From assembly GCF_001677885.1 (NCBI RefSeq), contig NZ_LOCQ01000043.1, positions 1 to 64,000 of the forward strand: a DNA stretch of 64,000 bases, written 5' to 3'. Each line of letters opens with the position of its first letter. Position 1 is the stretch's first letter. Below are positions 48,149 through 63,796 of the stretch, one piece after another. The stretch comes from Janthinobacterium psychrotolerans. GTDB lineage: Bacteria > Pseudomonadota > Gammaproteobacteria > Burkholderiales > Burkholderiaceae_D. The translations under genes and the position numbers were made by a program. The notes beneath the pieces are model-generated. The model was not told where the DNA came from and made no database searches. It saw only the letters and a program-made list of their open reading frames with translations.

Positions 48149-48814
48149 TTACTTTGACTGTGATGCGCGTTCAAACGCCTCGATGATCGGTTGCAGGCGC
48201 GCGCGCTTGAGTTTCAGGGCCGCCTGGTTGACCACCAGGCGCGACGAGATTTCCATGATGTGTTCGACTTCCACCAGGTTGTTCGCGCGCAGGGTGCTGC
48301 CGGTGCTGACCAGGTCGACGATGGCGTCGGACAGGCCGACCAGCGGCGCCAGTTCCATCGAGCCATACAGCTTGATCAGGTCGACGTGCACGCCCTTGGC
48401 GGCAAAGTGCTCGCGCGCCGTATGCACGAACTTGGTGGCCACGCGCAATCGCGCGCCCTGATGCACCGCCTTCTCGTAGTCAAACCCGGCCTGCACCGCG
48501 ACCGACATGCGGCAGGCGGCGATGTTCAGGTCGATCGGCTGGTACAGGCCTTCGCCACCGTGTTCCAGCAGCACATCCTTGCCGGCCACGCCAAAATCGG
48601 CCGCCCCATACTGCACATACGTCGGCACGTCGCTGGCGCGCACGATAATGACGCGCACGTTCGGATCGTTGGTCGGCAAAATCAGCTTGCGCGAGGTTTC
48701 CGGGTTTTCCAGCACGCGGATGCCGGCCGCTTCCAGGAGCGGCATGGTGTCGTCGAAAATGCGGCCCTTCGACAGCGCCAGGATCAGCTGCGAGTCATTG
48801 TTCAAACCATTCAT
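48149..48814 (-). CDS. hisG: ATP phosphoribosyltransferase, short form
   Basis: HisG starts the pathway by joining ATP and PRPP. The 221 residues lack the C-terminal regulatory domain, so this is the short type that needs the HisZ subunit, which is not in this window. [31 protein letters not shown] and the PRPP loop region [18 protein letters not shown] are present. ATG 48814 is 13 bp after the murA stop. Confidence 0.96.
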   Translation of the reverse strand: MNGLNNDSQLILALSKGRIFDDTMPLLEAAGIRVLENPETSRKLILPTNDPNVRVIIVRASDVPTYVQYGAADFGVAGKDVLLEHGGEGLYQPIDLNIAACRMSVAVQAGFDYEKAVHQGARLRVATKFVHTAREHFAAKGVHVDLIKLYGSMELAPLVGLSDAIVDLVSTGSTLRANNLVEVEHIMEISSRLVVNQAALKLKRARLQPIIEAFERASQSK

Positions 48815-48827
48815 GTTCTTGTCTTCT

Positions 48828-50078
48828 TTATTTGATGCGCACGATGTTGGCGCCAACCGCCGACAGTTTGACTTCCATGCGGTCGTAGCCGCGGTCGAGG
48901 TGATAGATGCGGTCGATCAGGGTTTCGCCGTCGGCGGCCAGGGCCGCGATTACCAGCGAGGCCGAGGCGCGCAGATCGGTCGCCATCACGGGCGCGCCGC
49001 GCAGCTGCTTGACGCCGGCGATGCTGGCCGTATTGCCTTCGATGGTGATGTCGGCGCCCAGGCGGTTCATTTCCTGCACATGCATAAAGCGGTTTTCAAA
49101 GATGGTTTCGGTGACGCGGCTGGCGCCATTGGCGATCGTGTTGACCGCCATGAACTGCGCTTGCATGTCGGTCGGGAAACCCGGGTATTCGGTGGTGCGG
49201 AAACTCACCGGATTCGGACGGGCCGACATTTCAGCGCGGATCCAGTCGGCGCCAAAGGTCATCGTCAGGCCCATCGCGCGCAGCTTGTCGAGCGCCGAGT
49301 CGAGAATGTCGGTGCGCACATTGCGCAGCGTGATGTCGCCGCCGGTGGCCGCCACCGCGCACAGGAAGGTGCCGGTTTCGATACGGTCGGCAATTACCGC
49401 GTGGGCCGCGCCATGCAGCTCGGCCACGCCCTGTATCACCAGGCGGCTGGTGCCGATGCCGTCGATCTTCGCGCCCATCGCCACCAGCAGGTTGGCAAGG
49501 TCGGTTACTTCCGGCTCGCAGGCGGCGTTTTCCAGGATGGTTTCACCGTCGGCCAGGGTGGCGGCCATCAGCAGGTTTTCCGTGCCGGTAACGGTGATCA
49601 TGTCGGTGACGATGCGCGCGCCCTTGAGCTTGGCGCACTTGGCGTAGATATAGCCCGCTTCGATGCGGATCTCGGCGCCCAGCGCTTCGAGGCCCTTGAT
49701 ATGCTGGTCGACCGGACGCGAGCCGATGGCGCAGCCGCCCGGCAGCGACACTTTCGCTTCGCCGAAGCGCGCCAGCAGCGGGCCCAGCACCAGGATCGAG
49801 GCGCGCATGGTTTTCACCAGGTCGTACGGCGCTTCGAGCGAGGTGATATTGCTGCCGTTGAGCACCACGCGGTCGCCGTCCTGCCGCACTTTCAGGCCGG
49901 TCTGGCCCAGCAATTTGAGCATGGTGGCGACATCGTGCAGATGCGGCACATTCGACAGTTCCAGGTCGCCGGCGGTCAGGAGACCCGCGCACAGGATGGG
50001 CAGCGCGGCATTTTTCGCGCCGGAGATGGCGATGTCGCCGTTCAGGCGGTTGCCGCCGTTGATCAGGAGCTTGTCCAT
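48828..50078 (-). CDS. murA: UDP-N-acetylglucosamine 1-carboxyvinyltransferase
   Basis: MurA performs the first committed step of peptidoglycan synthesis and is the fosfomycin target. The 416 residues carry [13 protein letters not shown] and the catalytic Cys116 in [15 protein letters not shown], so the enzyme should be fosfomycin-sensitive at this residue. It lies 3 bp after the bolA-like gene. Confidence 0.97.
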   Translation of the reverse strand: MDKLLINGGNRLNGDIAISGAKNAALPILCAGLLTAGDLELSNVPHLHDVATMLKLLGQTGLKVRQDGDRVVLNGSNITSLEAPYDLVKTMRASILVLGPLLARFGEAKVSLPGGCAIGSRPVDQHIKGLEALGAEIRIEAGYIYAKCAKLKGARIVTDMITVTGTENLLMAATLADGETILENAACEPEVTDLANLLVAMGAKIDGIGTSRLVIQGVAELHGAAHAVIADRIETGTFLCAVAATGGDITLRNVRTDILDSALDKLRAMGLTMTFGADWIRAEMSARPNPVSFRTTEYPGFPTDMQAQFMAVNTIANGASRVTETIFENRFMHVQEMNRLGADITIEGNTASIAGVKQLRGAPVMATDLRASASLVIAALAADGETLIDRIYHLDRGYDRMEVKLSAVGANIVRIK

Positions 50079-50081
50079 TGC

Positions 50082-50318
50082 TTATCCTTGGTATTCTTCA
50101 GGTGTCAGGGTCTTCATCGACAGCGCGTGGATTTCTTCGCGCATGCGGTCGCCCAGCGCCGCGTAGACGATCTGGTGGCGCTGTATCAAACGCTTGCCGG
50201 CGAATTGCGGCGAGACGATGATGGCCTGGAAGTGCTGGCCGTCGCCCTCCACTTCGAGGTGGGTGCATTCGAGGCCGGCTTGCAGATAGCCGTGGATCAG
50301 TTCTGGCGTAGTGGTCAC
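50082..50318 (-). CDS. BolA/IbaG-family protein
   Basis: A 78-residue protein with the BolA pattern (LECTHLEVEGDGQHFQAIIVSPQFAGKRLIQRHQIVYAALG). The Cys and the RxxxH pair support iron-sulfur-type chemistry with monothiol glutaredoxins. The start is GTG 50318 (VTTTPELIH) with AAGGA 6 nt upstream. Position before murA is typical of IbaG (YrbA). Confidence 0.9.
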   Translation of the reverse strand: MTTTPELIHGYLQAGLECTHLEVEGDGQHFQAIIVSPQFAGKRLIQRHQIVYAALGDRMREEIHALSMKTLTPEEYQG

Positions 50319-50374
50319 GATAAGTCCTTGGATATTGAATTGGGTAGAAGGTTGCAGTGGCGGCGTAGCGCCCA

Positions 50375-51132
50375 TCAGTGCCGCAATCGGTAGCCGCTTT
50401 GCAGCAGGCGGATCGAGGCCAGCGACAGGATCACCAGGAAGCCGCCGACAATCGACAGGCTCAACCATGGGCTGACGTCGGAAGTGCCGAAAAAGCCGTA
50501 GCGGAAACCGTCGATCATGTAGAAGAAGGGGTTCAAATGCGATACCGTCTGCCAGAACGCCGGCAGCGAGTGGATCGAATAGAACACGCCCGACAAAAAC
50601 GTGGCCGGCATGATCAGGAAGTTCTGGAAGGCGGCCAGCTGGTCGAATTTCTCGGCCCAGATGCCGGCGATCAGACCCATGGTGCCCAGCATGGCCGCGC
50701 CCAGGAAGGCGAACACGACGATCCACAAGGGCGCCACGAACGACAGGTCGGCGAACCAGTACGTGATGGCAAACACGCCGAAGCCCACCGCCAGGCCACG
50801 CGCGACCGAAGCGAGTACATACGCCGAAAAGATTTCCCAGTGCGACAAGGGGGTCAGCAGCACGAACACCAGGTTGCCGGTGATCTTGGACTGGATCAGC
50901 GAGGACGATGAATTGGCGAACGCGTTTTGCAGCACGCTCATCATCACCAGGCCCGGAATCAGGAAGGCGGTATAGCTGATGCCGGGGCTCGGCTCGACCC
51001 GGCCGTCGAGCACATGGCCGAACACCAGCAGGTACAGCATCGAGGTCAGCACGGGCGCGGCCACGGTTTGCGTCGCCACTTTCCAGAAGCGCAGGGTCTC
51101 TTTATAGACGAGGGTGCGAAAGCCTGACGACA

Positions 51133-51136
<4 letters not shown>
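50375..51136 (-). CDS. ABC-2 type exporter permease (YadH-like)
   Basis: A 253-residue membrane protein with six hydrophobic segments and the ABC-2 motif NFLIMPATFLSGVFYSIHSLP near the fifth. The substrate is unknown. Its start overlaps the ATPase stop (ATGA, 51133-51136). Confidence 0.9.
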
Positions 51137-52050
<914 letters not shown>

Positions 52051-52242
52051 GTGCTTGTGTTCTGGTGTGATGCGCCGCTTGCCGGTGTAAGGTCAGGCCG
52101 ACGCCGGGCGCCGTCTTTCTGTTGAAGATGGCGCAACAGTCAATTATAGTTGGAAAATTCGTGGAACACTTGGAGATCAGTCCGGCGGCGCGCTAGCACG
52201 GCCGGCTTGATAGCTACTGCTGATGCGGGGAGTGGGACAGGA

Positions 52243-52590
52243 TCAATGATGATGCAGGTCGGACGGGCTGCGCGCGGCATGGGTGCCGGCGGTGCCGCAG
52301 TCCTCGGCCGACAGCGTGCTCGACACGAGCGAGCACACGCCATACAGCTTGGTCAGGTTTTTCAGGTTGGTCGGCAGGTTGTTCAGCTCCAGCACGGCGC
52401 CCGCTTCCTGCGCCGCGCGCTGCCACGTCAGCATCACCGAGACGGCCGCCGAATCGACGGCTTTCACGTTGCGCAAGTCAAACTTCGTCTGGCCCGAGCG
52501 GATGGCGTCCAGGCCCTGCTCCAACGCCGACGTGGCGTTGTGCACGGTCAGGGAAGTCAGGGACTGCAAGGTGTCGAGAGAGTCTGGCAT
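52243..52590 (-). CDS. mlaB: MlaB-like STAS-domain protein
   Basis: A 115-residue STAS protein (LRNVKAVDSAAVSVMLTWQRAAQEAGAVLELNNLP). MlaB binds the MlaF ATPase and is needed for MlaFEDB activity. It carries a His-rich tail (DLHHH) of about 20 residues beyond the usual domain. It is the last mla gene, 47 bp after mlaC. Confidence 0.85.
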   Translation of the reverse strand: MPDSLDTLQSLTSLTVHNATSALEQGLDAIRSGQTKFDLRNVKAVDSAAVSVMLTWQRAAQEAGAVLELNNLPTNLKNLTKLYGVCSLVSSTLSAEDCGTAGTHAARSPSDLHHH

Positions 52591-52637
52591 GGCGTCGGGC
52601 TGCGCTGGTCGGGTGCGGGAGCTGGTATGATAGCCGA

Positions 52638-53276
52638 TTATTTGGCTTTGGCCGAAGGACGAGCGGCCAGGGCCTTGTTTTTGTCGGCCAGCGCCTTGAT
52701 CAGGCCATCGAAGCCGCCCTTGCTGATTTCGCTGTTGAAGCTGCTTTTGTAGGTTTCCACCAGCCAGGCGCCCAGCACGTTGATGTCATAGATCTTCCAG
52801 CCGGTCGGCGTCTTGGCCACGCGGTAGTTCAGCGGCACCGGTTCGCCTCGGGCCACGTTGACCTGCGAACGCACTTCGACCTCGGTGTCATCGGCAGCGG
52901 CGCGCAGCGGCTTGAATTCCACGGTTTCATTCTTGATCTGCGACAGGGCGCCCGAATAGGTGTAGACCAGCAGGGTGCGGAACTCGGCCAGCAAGCGCTG
53001 TTGCTGGTCCGGCGTGGCGGTGCGCCAGTGGCGGCCGGCGGCCAGCGCGGTCATGCGCTGAAAGTCCACATACGGCAGGATCTTGGTTTCGACCAGTTGG
53101 TTGACGCGGTTGATGTCGCCAGCCTGGATGCCCTTGTCGGCCTTGGCCGTGTCGATCACGTCCTGGCTGATGCGCTTGACCAGCGCGTCAGGCGCTTCGG
53201 TGGCGGGCGCGGCGGCCTGGGTGGCGGTGGCAAACGCGATGGTGGCCATCGCGAGCAGTTGTTTCATCAATTTCAT
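52638..53276 (-). CDS. mlaC: MlaC periplasmic phospholipid carrier
   Basis: A 212-residue periplasmic protein that ferries phospholipids between MlaA and MlaFEDB. Signal peptide MKLMKQLLAMATIAFATATQ, mature start near AAPATEAPD; YVDFQRMTALAAGRHWRTATPDQQQRL is the family block. ATG 53276 has AAAGG upstream. A 100-bp gap separates it from mlaA. Confidence 0.93.
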   Translation of the reverse strand: MKLMKQLLAMATIAFATATQAAAPATEAPDALVKRISQDVIDTAKADKGIQAGDINRVNQLVETKILPYVDFQRMTALAAGRHWRTATPDQQQRLLAEFRTLLVYTYSGALSQIKNETVEFKPLRAAADDTEVEVRSQVNVARGEPVPLNYRVAKTPTGWKIYDINVLGAWLVETYKSSFNSEISKGGFDGLIKALADKNKALAARPSAKAK

Positions 53277-53376
53277 GGTTGTACCTTTCTGGTGGTCTTG
53301 CCATGCGCAGGACGGCGTTGCATATCGAACGCCGCCTGTCGCGCAGGGTAAATGACGATGCGGTAACGCTAGTCTA

Positions 53377-54234
53377 CTATTGCGTCCTGGCCTCGGCGGC
53401 AACAGTATTGCTACCAGATGTTACGAGACCGGCAGCCGGTGCCATAGTTGCGGCCACCGGTGCCGCTTTCAAGCTGCTGTCGTCATCGATCGCGCCGCTG
53501 TCGTTTTTTGGCGCTTTGTCGTCGCCGCGGCTGGTATCGCCGTCGAAGACCTTGCTTTCACGCGCCTGCAGGTAGCCGTCACGCACGAACTGGTAACGGT
53601 CGAGCGCCGCCGCTTCCATCAGGTTGGTCGCGTCGAGATAGGCCGCGCGCTTGTCGATAATGCGCGTGGCCGTGCCGATATTGCGCACCTTGCTCGGGTC
53701 CTTGTAGCGCCATGGATCGCCCACCACGTCGAGCGGCAGGGCGACGGTGTCGCGCATGGTCGACGGTCCCAGCAGCGGCAGCACCACGTAGGGGCCCGGA
53801 TTGACGCCATACCAGCCCAGGGTCTGGCCGAAGTCTTCATTGTGCTTCGGCACGCCCGCCTGCGAGGCGATGTCGATCAGGCCGAAGATACCGAAAGTCG
53901 AGTTCATGCTCACGCGCACGATGTCCTGCAGGCCCGCTTCACCCTTGCCTTGCAGCAGGTTATTGGCCGCGCTCCAGACATCGGACAAGTTGCCGAAGAA
54001 ATTGCCCACGCCGGTCTGCACGAACGACGGCAGCACATTCCTGTAGGCCGTCGCCACCGGTTTCAGGGCCACCTCATCGACCTTGTCGTTGAAGGTGAAC
54101 ATGGCGCGGTTGTAACCCTCCAACGGGTCGCGCGGGTTGCCGCTGCTGGCGCAGGCGCTCAGGGTGGCGGCCATGGCCAGAACCAGGGCGATACGGCCCG
54201 CATTTGCTACAGTATTCATGTTCGACTCGCTCAT
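53377..54234 (-). CDS. mlaA: MlaA (VacJ) outer-membrane lipoprotein
   Basis: MlaA removes misplaced phospholipids from the outer leaflet. The 285 residues have a lipoprotein signal with lipobox LSAC (Cys28), then DPLEGYNRAMFTFNDKVDEVALKPVATAY. The C-terminal 60 or so residues are Asp/Ala-rich and longer than in E. coli. The start overlaps the mlaD stop by 4 bp. Here mlaA lies within the mla operon, unlike in E. coli. Confidence 0.95.
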   Translation of the reverse strand: MSESNMNTVANAGRIALVLAMAATLSACASSGNPRDPLEGYNRAMFTFNDKVDEVALKPVATAYRNVLPSFVQTGVGNFFGNLSDVWSAANNLLQGKGEAGLQDIVRVSMNSTFGIFGLIDIASQAGVPKHNEDFGQTLGWYGVNPGPYVVLPLLGPSTMRDTVALPLDVVGDPWRYKDPSKVRNIGTATRIIDKRAAYLDATNLMEAAALDRYQFVRDGYLQARESKVFDGDTSRGDDKAPKNDSGAIDDDSSLKAAPVAATMAPAAGLVTSGSNTVAAEARTQ

Positions 54235-54701
54235 TTGCTGTCCTTGCCGTCCGCTGCCTTGCTGTAGATGAACTGATTGATCAGGTCTTCCAGCACTGTG
54301 GCCGATTGAGTGCGGGCAATCTTGTCGCCCTCCGCCAGGTTTGCCAGATCACCGCCCGCTTCCAGGCCGATATACTGCTCACCCAACAGACCGGCCGTCA
54401 AAATCTTGGCCGAGCTATCTTTCGGAAATTTGTAACCTTCTTCGATGTCCATCTTGACCTGCGCCTGATACGTCTTGTCGTCAAACACGATTTCCGACAC
54501 CCGGCCAACCACCACGCCGGCGCCCTTGACAGGCGCCTGCGGTTTCAGGCCGCCGATATTGTCGAACCGCGCCGTAATAGTATACGTATCGGTGAAAGAC
54601 AGCGAACTCATATTGCCAGCCTTGAACGCCAGAAACATCACTGCCGCCACGCCCAGCAAGACAAACAAGCCTACCCAGACATCCAGAGATTTACGTTGCA
54701 T
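54231..54701 (-). CDS. mlaD: MlaD MCE-domain protein
   Basis: A 156-residue inner-membrane protein with one N-terminal helix (WVGLFVLLGVAAVMFLAFKA) and one MCE domain (TITARFDNIGGLKPQAPVKGAGVVVGRV). It forms the hexameric ring above MlaE. ATG 54701 is preferred to a TTG two codons earlier. Confidence 0.95.
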   Translation of the reverse strand: MQRKSLDVWVGLFVLLGVAAVMFLAFKAGNMSSLSFTDTYTITARFDNIGGLKPQAPVKGAGVVVGRVSEIVFDDKTYQAQVKMDIEEGYKFPKDSSAKILTAGLLGEQYIGLEAGGDLANLAEGDKIARTQSATVLEDLINQFIYSKAADGKDSK

Positions 54702-54780
54702 AAACAATCCTAAATAATTTTTACTTGCCGCCCCCTGCGCAAACCGTGTGCAGGCGGCTGATTTTCTTGCTTTTACGAAA

Positions 54781-55566
54781 TTACTTGCTGAACATCACAG
54801 CGGTCATCATGAAATCCAGCCACCACACCATCAGCGACGAGATAACCACCGTGCGGGTGGTGGCGCCGGACACGTCTTCCGGCGTCGGCTGTGCCTGGTA
54901 GCCCTGGAACAGGGCGATAAACGTCACGGCAATGCCGAACACCATGCTCTTGATATAGGTGCCGTTGACGATATCTTTCCACAGATCGACGCCTGCCTGC
55001 ATTTGCGACCAGAACGACCCTTCGTCAACGCCGATCAGCACCACGCCCACCAGATAGCTGCCGATAATGCCCACCGCCGTGAAAATGCCGCCCAGCACCG
55101 GCATGGCGATCACGCCGGCCCACAGGCGCGGCGCCAGCACGCGCTGGATCGGGTTGACGGCCATCATTTCCATGGCCGACAATTGCTCGCCCGCCTTCAT
55201 CAGGCCGATTTCGGCCGTCAGCGACGTGCCGGCGCGGCCCGCAAACAGCAGGGCGGTCACGACCGGCCCCAGTTCGCGCATCAGCGACAGCGCCACCAGC
55301 TGGCCCAGCGACTGCGTCGCGCCATAGGTGGTCAAGGTGTAATAACCTTGCAGCCCCAGCACCATGCCGACAAACAGGCCGGACACGGTGGTGATCACCA
55401 GCGAGCGGCTGCCGACAAAAAACAACTGTTCCACGACCAGGCGCGGCCGGCGAAACAGGCCGCCCGAAGCGGCCACGATAATAAAGAAAGACCGTACCGC
55501 AAAGCCCAGGTCCTCGATGGAACGACGCAACCATGCTCCGATAGCCGCCAGAAAACGCACGATCAT
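54781..55566 (-). CDS. mlaE: MlaE permease
   Basis: A 261-residue multi-pass inner-membrane permease with the MlaE signature RELGPVVTALLFAGRAGTSLTAEIGLMKAGEQLSAMEMMAVNP. It overlaps mlaF by 4 bp (ATGA at 55563-55566). Confidence 0.96.
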   Translation of the reverse strand: MIVRFLAAIGAWLRRSIEDLGFAVRSFFIIVAASGGLFRRPRLVVEQLFFVGSRSLVITTVSGLFVGMVLGLQGYYTLTTYGATQSLGQLVALSLMRELGPVVTALLFAGRAGTSLTAEIGLMKAGEQLSAMEMMAVNPIQRVLAPRLWAGVIAMPVLGGIFTAVGIIGSYLVGVVLIGVDEGSFWSQMQAGVDLWKDIVNGTYIKSMVFGIAVTFIALFQGYQAQPTPEDVSGATTRTVVISSLMVWWLDFMMTAVMFSK

Positions 55567-56384
55567 CGGCCGCCCCCCGCCTGCAGGCCCAGATCGTCGG
55601 CCAGGGTCTTGCCCGGATAGTGGAACGGCACCGGGCCGTCCGCTTCCGCATTGACGAACTGTTTCACGTACGGATGGGTCGACACGGCCATCTCGGCCGG
55701 CGTGCCGTGCGCCACGATTTTGCCCGATGACAGAAAATAGACGTAATCAGCGATGGCAAAACACTCCTTTACATCGTGCGATACCAGGATGGACGTGGAG
55801 CCGAGCGCATCGTTCAGATTGCGGATCAGGTTGGCGGTCACGCCCATGGAGATGGGGTCGAGGCCGGCAAACGGCTCGTCGTACATAATCAATTCGGGGT
55901 CGAGCGCAATCGCCCGCGCCAGCGCCACGCGCCGGCCCATGCCGCCTGAAATCTCGGCAGGTTTGAGTTGCGCCGCATTGCGCAGACCGACCGCGTGCAG
56001 CTTCATCAGCACCAGGGTGCGGATCAGCTCTTCGGTGAGGTCGGTATGTTCGCGCAGCGGAAAAGCAACGTTTTCAAACGCCGTCAGGTCGGTAAACAAG
56101 GCGCCGTGCTGGAACAGCATGCCCATCTTGCGGCGCATCAGATACAGCTGCTCGGTATCGAGCGTGTGCACAATCTGGCCGTCCACATTGACCGCGCCGG
56201 AACTGGGGCGCAACTGGCCGCCGATCAGGCGCAGTACGGTTGTCTTGCCACTGCCGGAGCCACCCATGACGGCCACAACTTTTCCACGTGGGAAATCCAT
56301 TTGAAGGCCCGATAAAATCGAACGTTCTCCATAGGCAAAGTGTAAATCGCGGATTTCAACAAGATTTGGCACGACGAGGCTCAC
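55563..56384 (-). CDS. mlaF: MlaF ATPase
   Basis: The ATPase of the MlaFEDB complex, 273 residues from GTG 56384. Walker A GGSGSGKTTVLRL, signature ISGGMGRRVALARAIALDP, Walker B LIMYDEPFAGLDPI. The start is uncertain: GTG 56384 (VSLVVPNLVEI) and GTG 56372 (VPNLVEIRDL) are both possible, and neither has a clear ribosome site. It is the first gene of the mla-his-tat run. Confidence 0.93.
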   Translation of the reverse strand: MSLVVPNLVEIRDLHFAYGERSILSGLQMDFPRGKVVAVMGGSGSGKTTVLRLIGGQLRPSSGAVNVDGQIVHTLDTEQLYLMRRKMGMLFQHGALFTDLTAFENVAFPLREHTDLTEELIRTLVLMKLHAVGLRNAAQLKPAEISGGMGRRVALARAIALDPELIMYDEPFAGLDPISMGVTANLIRNLNDALGSTSILVSHDVKECFAIADYVYFLSSGKIVAHGTPAEMAVSTHPYVKQFVNAEADGPVPFHYPGKTLADDLGLQAGGGR

Positions 56385-56433
56385 TATTTTAATGGCGTAT
56401 TGTAGTGCAGAAACGCCAATCTCTGCTGAGGCA

Positions 56434-56459
56434 CCCCTAGCCAAGATCTTGGCAAGGGG
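56434..56459 (-). promoter_or_regulatory. 26-bp palindrome upstream of mlaF
   Basis: A perfect 14-bp core GCCAAGATCTTGGC (56440-56453) is extended on both sides by CCCCT/AGGGG, leaving one mismatched pair. It lies about 50 bp before mlaF. A TACAAT hexamer (56397-56402, minus strand) between it and the gene is a possible -10, though no good -35 was found. Confidence 0.5.
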
Positions 56460-56516
56460 AAGAATACAACACTAATGAATCGAAAGTCAGATATTTTAGT
56501 GTAAAAAGCGTGTAAA

Positions 56517-56527
56517 GATCCGACCCC
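56517..56527 (-). repeat. REP-like fragment GGGGTCGGATC
   Basis: On the minus strand GGGGTCGGATC resembles the GGGNCRGAGTCG motifs around the RAYT gene at 62934-63850. It is a short, low-certainty relic in the mlaF-gltD gap. Confidence 0.3.
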
Positions 56528-56561
56528 TCGCGGGCCGCTTGATGCGGCGAACAAAACAACA

Positions 56562-56619
56562 AAGGCCACGCCGCGGTGTGCGGTGTGGCCTTGCCTGCAA
56601 AGCGAGCGAGTGCTCGCTT
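56562..56619 (-). terminator. Two hairpins after gltD, probable terminator
   Basis: AAGCGAGC/GCTCGCTT (56600-56619, loop GAGT) starts 5 bp past the gltD stop. A second stem (AAGGCCAC-GCCGC with GCGG-GTGGCCTT, 56562-56592) is followed on the minus strand by a T-rich stretch. Confidence 0.7.
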
Positions 56620-56624
56620 ATTTT

Positions 56625-58088
56625 TTAGCGCGGCAGCAAGGAAGCGCCCATCAGGAACTCGTCGACGGCGCGCGCGCACTGGCGTCCTTCGCGAATCGCC
56701 CACACCACCAGCGACTGGCCACGGCGCATGTCGCCGGCGGCAAAGATTTTCGGCACCGAGGTGTAATAGCTGCGTTCGCCTTCGGTGGTGGCCTTGGCGT
56801 TGCCGCGCGCGTCGGTGTCGACGCCGAACGCCTCGAGCACCTGCTGCACCGGCGACACAAAGCCCATCGCCAGGAACACCAGGTCGGCCTTCATCTCGAA
56901 TTCCGAGTTCGGCACTTCACTCATCTTGCCGTCTTTCCATTCGACCCGGCAGGCGATCAGCTTTTCAACCTTGCCGCCCTTGCCTTCGAAACGCTTGGTG
57001 GCCACCGCCCAGTCGCGCTCGCAGCCTTCCTCGTGCGACGACGAGGTACGCAGCTTGGTCGGCCAGTAAGGCCAGACCAGCGGCTTGTTTTCCTGTTCCG
57101 GCGGCATCGGCATCAGTTCGAACTGGGCCACCGAAGCGGCGCCCTGGCGGTTCGAAGTCCCCACGCAGTCCGAACCCGTGTCGCCGCCGCCGATCACCAC
57201 CACGTGCTTGCCGGCAGCCTTGATCTGGTCCTTGACCTTGTCGCCGGCGTTGACCTTGTTTTGCAGCGGCAGGAAATCCATGGCGAAATGCACGCCCTTC
57301 AATTCGCGGCCCGGCACCGGCAAGTCGCGCGGCTGCTCGGCGCCGCCGGCCATGATGACGGCGTCGAATTCCTTTTCCAGGTCTTCCGGGAAAATCGTTT
57401 CCTTGGCCCAGTTGTTCACATGGGCGGGGAAATCCTTGCCCACCAGTACGCTGGTGCGAAACACCACGCCTTCGGCTTCCATCTGTTTCACGCGCAGGTC
57501 GATATGCGACTTTTCCATCTTGAAGTCGGGAATGCCGTAGCGCAGCAGGCCGCCGACCCGGTCGCTCTTTTCAAACACGGTGACGGCATGGCCGGCGCGC
57601 GCCAGCTGCTGCGCCGCCGCCAGGCCGGCAGGGCCGGAACCGACGATGGCCACTTTCTTGCCGGTCCTGAACGACGCCGGCTGCGGCGTGACCCAGCCAT
57701 GCTCCCAGCCCATGTCGATGATTTTATGCTCGATCGACTTGATGCCAACCGGATCTTCGTGGATGCCCAGGGTGCAGGCCGCTTCGCACGGCGCCGGGCA
57801 GATGCGGCCCGTAAATTCCGGGAAGTTATTGGTCGAATGCAAAACGTCGAGCGCTTCGCGGTAGGCGCCGCGGTAGACCAGGTCGTTCCAGTCGGGGATG
57901 ATGTTGTTGACCGGGCAACCCGTGTTGCAGAACGGGATGCCGCAATCCATGCAGCGCGCGCCCTGCACGGTCGCTTGCGCGTCCGACAGGTGCAGCACGA
58001 ATTCCTTGTAGTTCTTCAGACGCGCGGCAGGCTCCAGATAGTGTTCGTCCTGGCGCTTGAATTCCATGAAGCCGGTGATTTTACCCAC
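56625..58088 (-). CDS. gltD: Glutamate synthase small subunit
   Basis: GltD oxidises NADPH and passes electrons to GltB. The 487 residues have N-terminal iron-sulfur Cys motifs ([14 protein letters not shown] and CPAPCEAAC), FAD motif [21 protein letters not shown] and NADPH motif [16 protein letters not shown]. The start is GTG 58088 ([10 protein letters not shown]) with AAGGAA upstream. It lies 69 bp after gltB. Confidence 0.96.
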   Translation of the reverse strand: MGKITGFMEFKRQDEHYLEPAARLKNYKEFVLHLSDAQATVQGARCMDCGIPFCNTGCPVNNIIPDWNDLVYRGAYREALDVLHSTNNFPEFTGRICPAPCEAACTLGIHEDPVGIKSIEHKIIDMGWEHGWVTPQPASFRTGKKVAIVGSGPAGLAAAQQLARAGHAVTVFEKSDRVGGLLRYGIPDFKMEKSHIDLRVKQMEAEGVVFRTSVLVGKDFPAHVNNWAKETIFPEDLEKEFDAVIMAGGAEQPRDLPVPGRELKGVHFAMDFLPLQNKVNAGDKVKDQIKAAGKHVVVIGGGDTGSDCVGTSNRQGAASVAQFELMPMPPEQENKPLVWPYWPTKLRTSSSHEEGCERDWAVATKRFEGKGGKVEKLIACRVEWKDGKMSEVPNSEFEMKADLVFLAMGFVSPVQQVLEAFGVDTDARGNAKATTEGERSYYTSVPKIFAAGDMRRGQSLVVWAIREGRQCARAVDEFLMGASLLPR

Positions 58089-58157
58089 GATGATTCCTTT
58101 ATATTTGGCTGGCGGGGAGCGGCCTGGCCGCTCCCTGGTCACATTGTTTCAGCTGGC

Positions 58158-62858
<4,701 letters not shown>

Positions 62859-62933
62859 GGGCTTCTCCGCTGCAGATGACTATCGAAAAACTAGAGTAGT
62901 GCAATGCAGCAGAAAACTCAACTAAAACAATCA

Positions 62934-62945
62934 GGGTCGGAGTCG
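62934..62945 (+). repeat. REP-like motif left of the RAYT gene
   Basis: GGGTCGGAGTCG, followed by an AT-rich inverted repeat (ATTAAATTT at about 62947, AAATTTAAT at about 62972). It is inverted relative to two similar motifs right of the RAYT gene. Confidence 0.55.
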
Positions 62946-63036
62946 AATTAAATTTGAATTTGTCGCTATCAAAATTTAATAGGGACATAGTAATAAGGCC
63001 ATCAATGAAAATGCGTCTTGTTCAGTCTGCTGTGTT

Positions 63037-63738
63037 TCAGCTGCCCTCGGCCGCGAGCTTGCGCGGCCGGCCCCGTTTGGCCGGCAGTACCTGGCGTTTC
63101 ATTTTCACTTCCAGCGCCTGCTTGAAGGCGTCCGCACCGAGCGGCCAGCCCTTCAGTACCGCCGCCTCCAGCGCCCGCACCTGGCCGCTTCCCAGGCCCT
63201 GCTCGACCAGGCGCAGATAGGCCGCCTCGCGGTCGAACGGAGTATTGCCCAGCGCCCAGTACAGCGCATGGTCGGTGACGATGGGGTCAGGCTGTACGCC
63301 GGCATGGTGGGCGTGGCTGGACCACGGGTAGTCGAGCGGCTGGGCCGCCAGGCCCGCCCGCACCGGCACCATCTCCAGATAGTGACAGGAAAGCAGGAAG
63401 AAATGCTCCGCGTCAATGACCGAAGTTTTGTAGCGTCCCTGCCACAGTGCCCCTTCACGGCCATACTTCTGGTTAAAGTAGGGCACGTAATAGCGCCCCA
63501 GCCACTGCATCAGCTGGCCCAGGCCCGTGGCATCGCCGGGCGTGGCCAGCAAATGCAGCTGATCGGGCAATAAAACATAGGCGTGGACGGCCACCTTGAA
63601 CATTTTGGCGCCGGTTTTCAGCCAGGCGAGGAACTGCGTGTAGTCAACGCTGTCCTGGAACACCGGCTGCTGATTGCTGCTGCGCTGGATGACGTAATGA
63701 GGCAGATGGGGAATGATGAGACGGGGCAGGCGGGCCAT
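63037..63738 (-). CDS. RAYT-like (REP-associated tyrosine) transposase, degenerate HUH motif
   Basis: A 233-residue Y1/HUH-type protein (MARLPRLIIPHLPHYVIQRS). The usual AYVLMPNHxHLL reads AYVLLPDQLHLL here, so the first His of HUH is Gln60 while His62 remains. The nucleophile candidate Tyr120 is kept in SCHYLEMVPVRAG, where the usual ELNPVRAG has also changed. The C-terminus carries KRGRPRKL, an AT-hook-like motif often seen in RAYTs. It is full length and flanked by inverted REP-like motifs. Either it has lost nicking activity or the role has shifted. Start ATG 63738 fits the family. Confidence 0.85.
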   Translation of the reverse strand: MARLPRLIIPHLPHYVIQRSSNQQPVFQDSVDYTQFLAWLKTGAKMFKVAVHAYVLLPDQLHLLATPGDATGLGQLMQWLGRYYVPYFNQKYGREGALWQGRYKTSVIDAEHFFLLSCHYLEMVPVRAGLAAQPLDYPWSSHAHHAGVQPDPIVTDHALYWALGNTPFDREAAYLRLVEQGLGSGQVRALEAAVLKGWPLGADAFKQALEVKMKRQVLPAKRGRPRKLAAEGS

Positions 63739-63796
63739 GGCAAAGTCGCAAAATAAGGCTGATGCCTTGATTCTACACATGTTGAGGAGAGCAACA

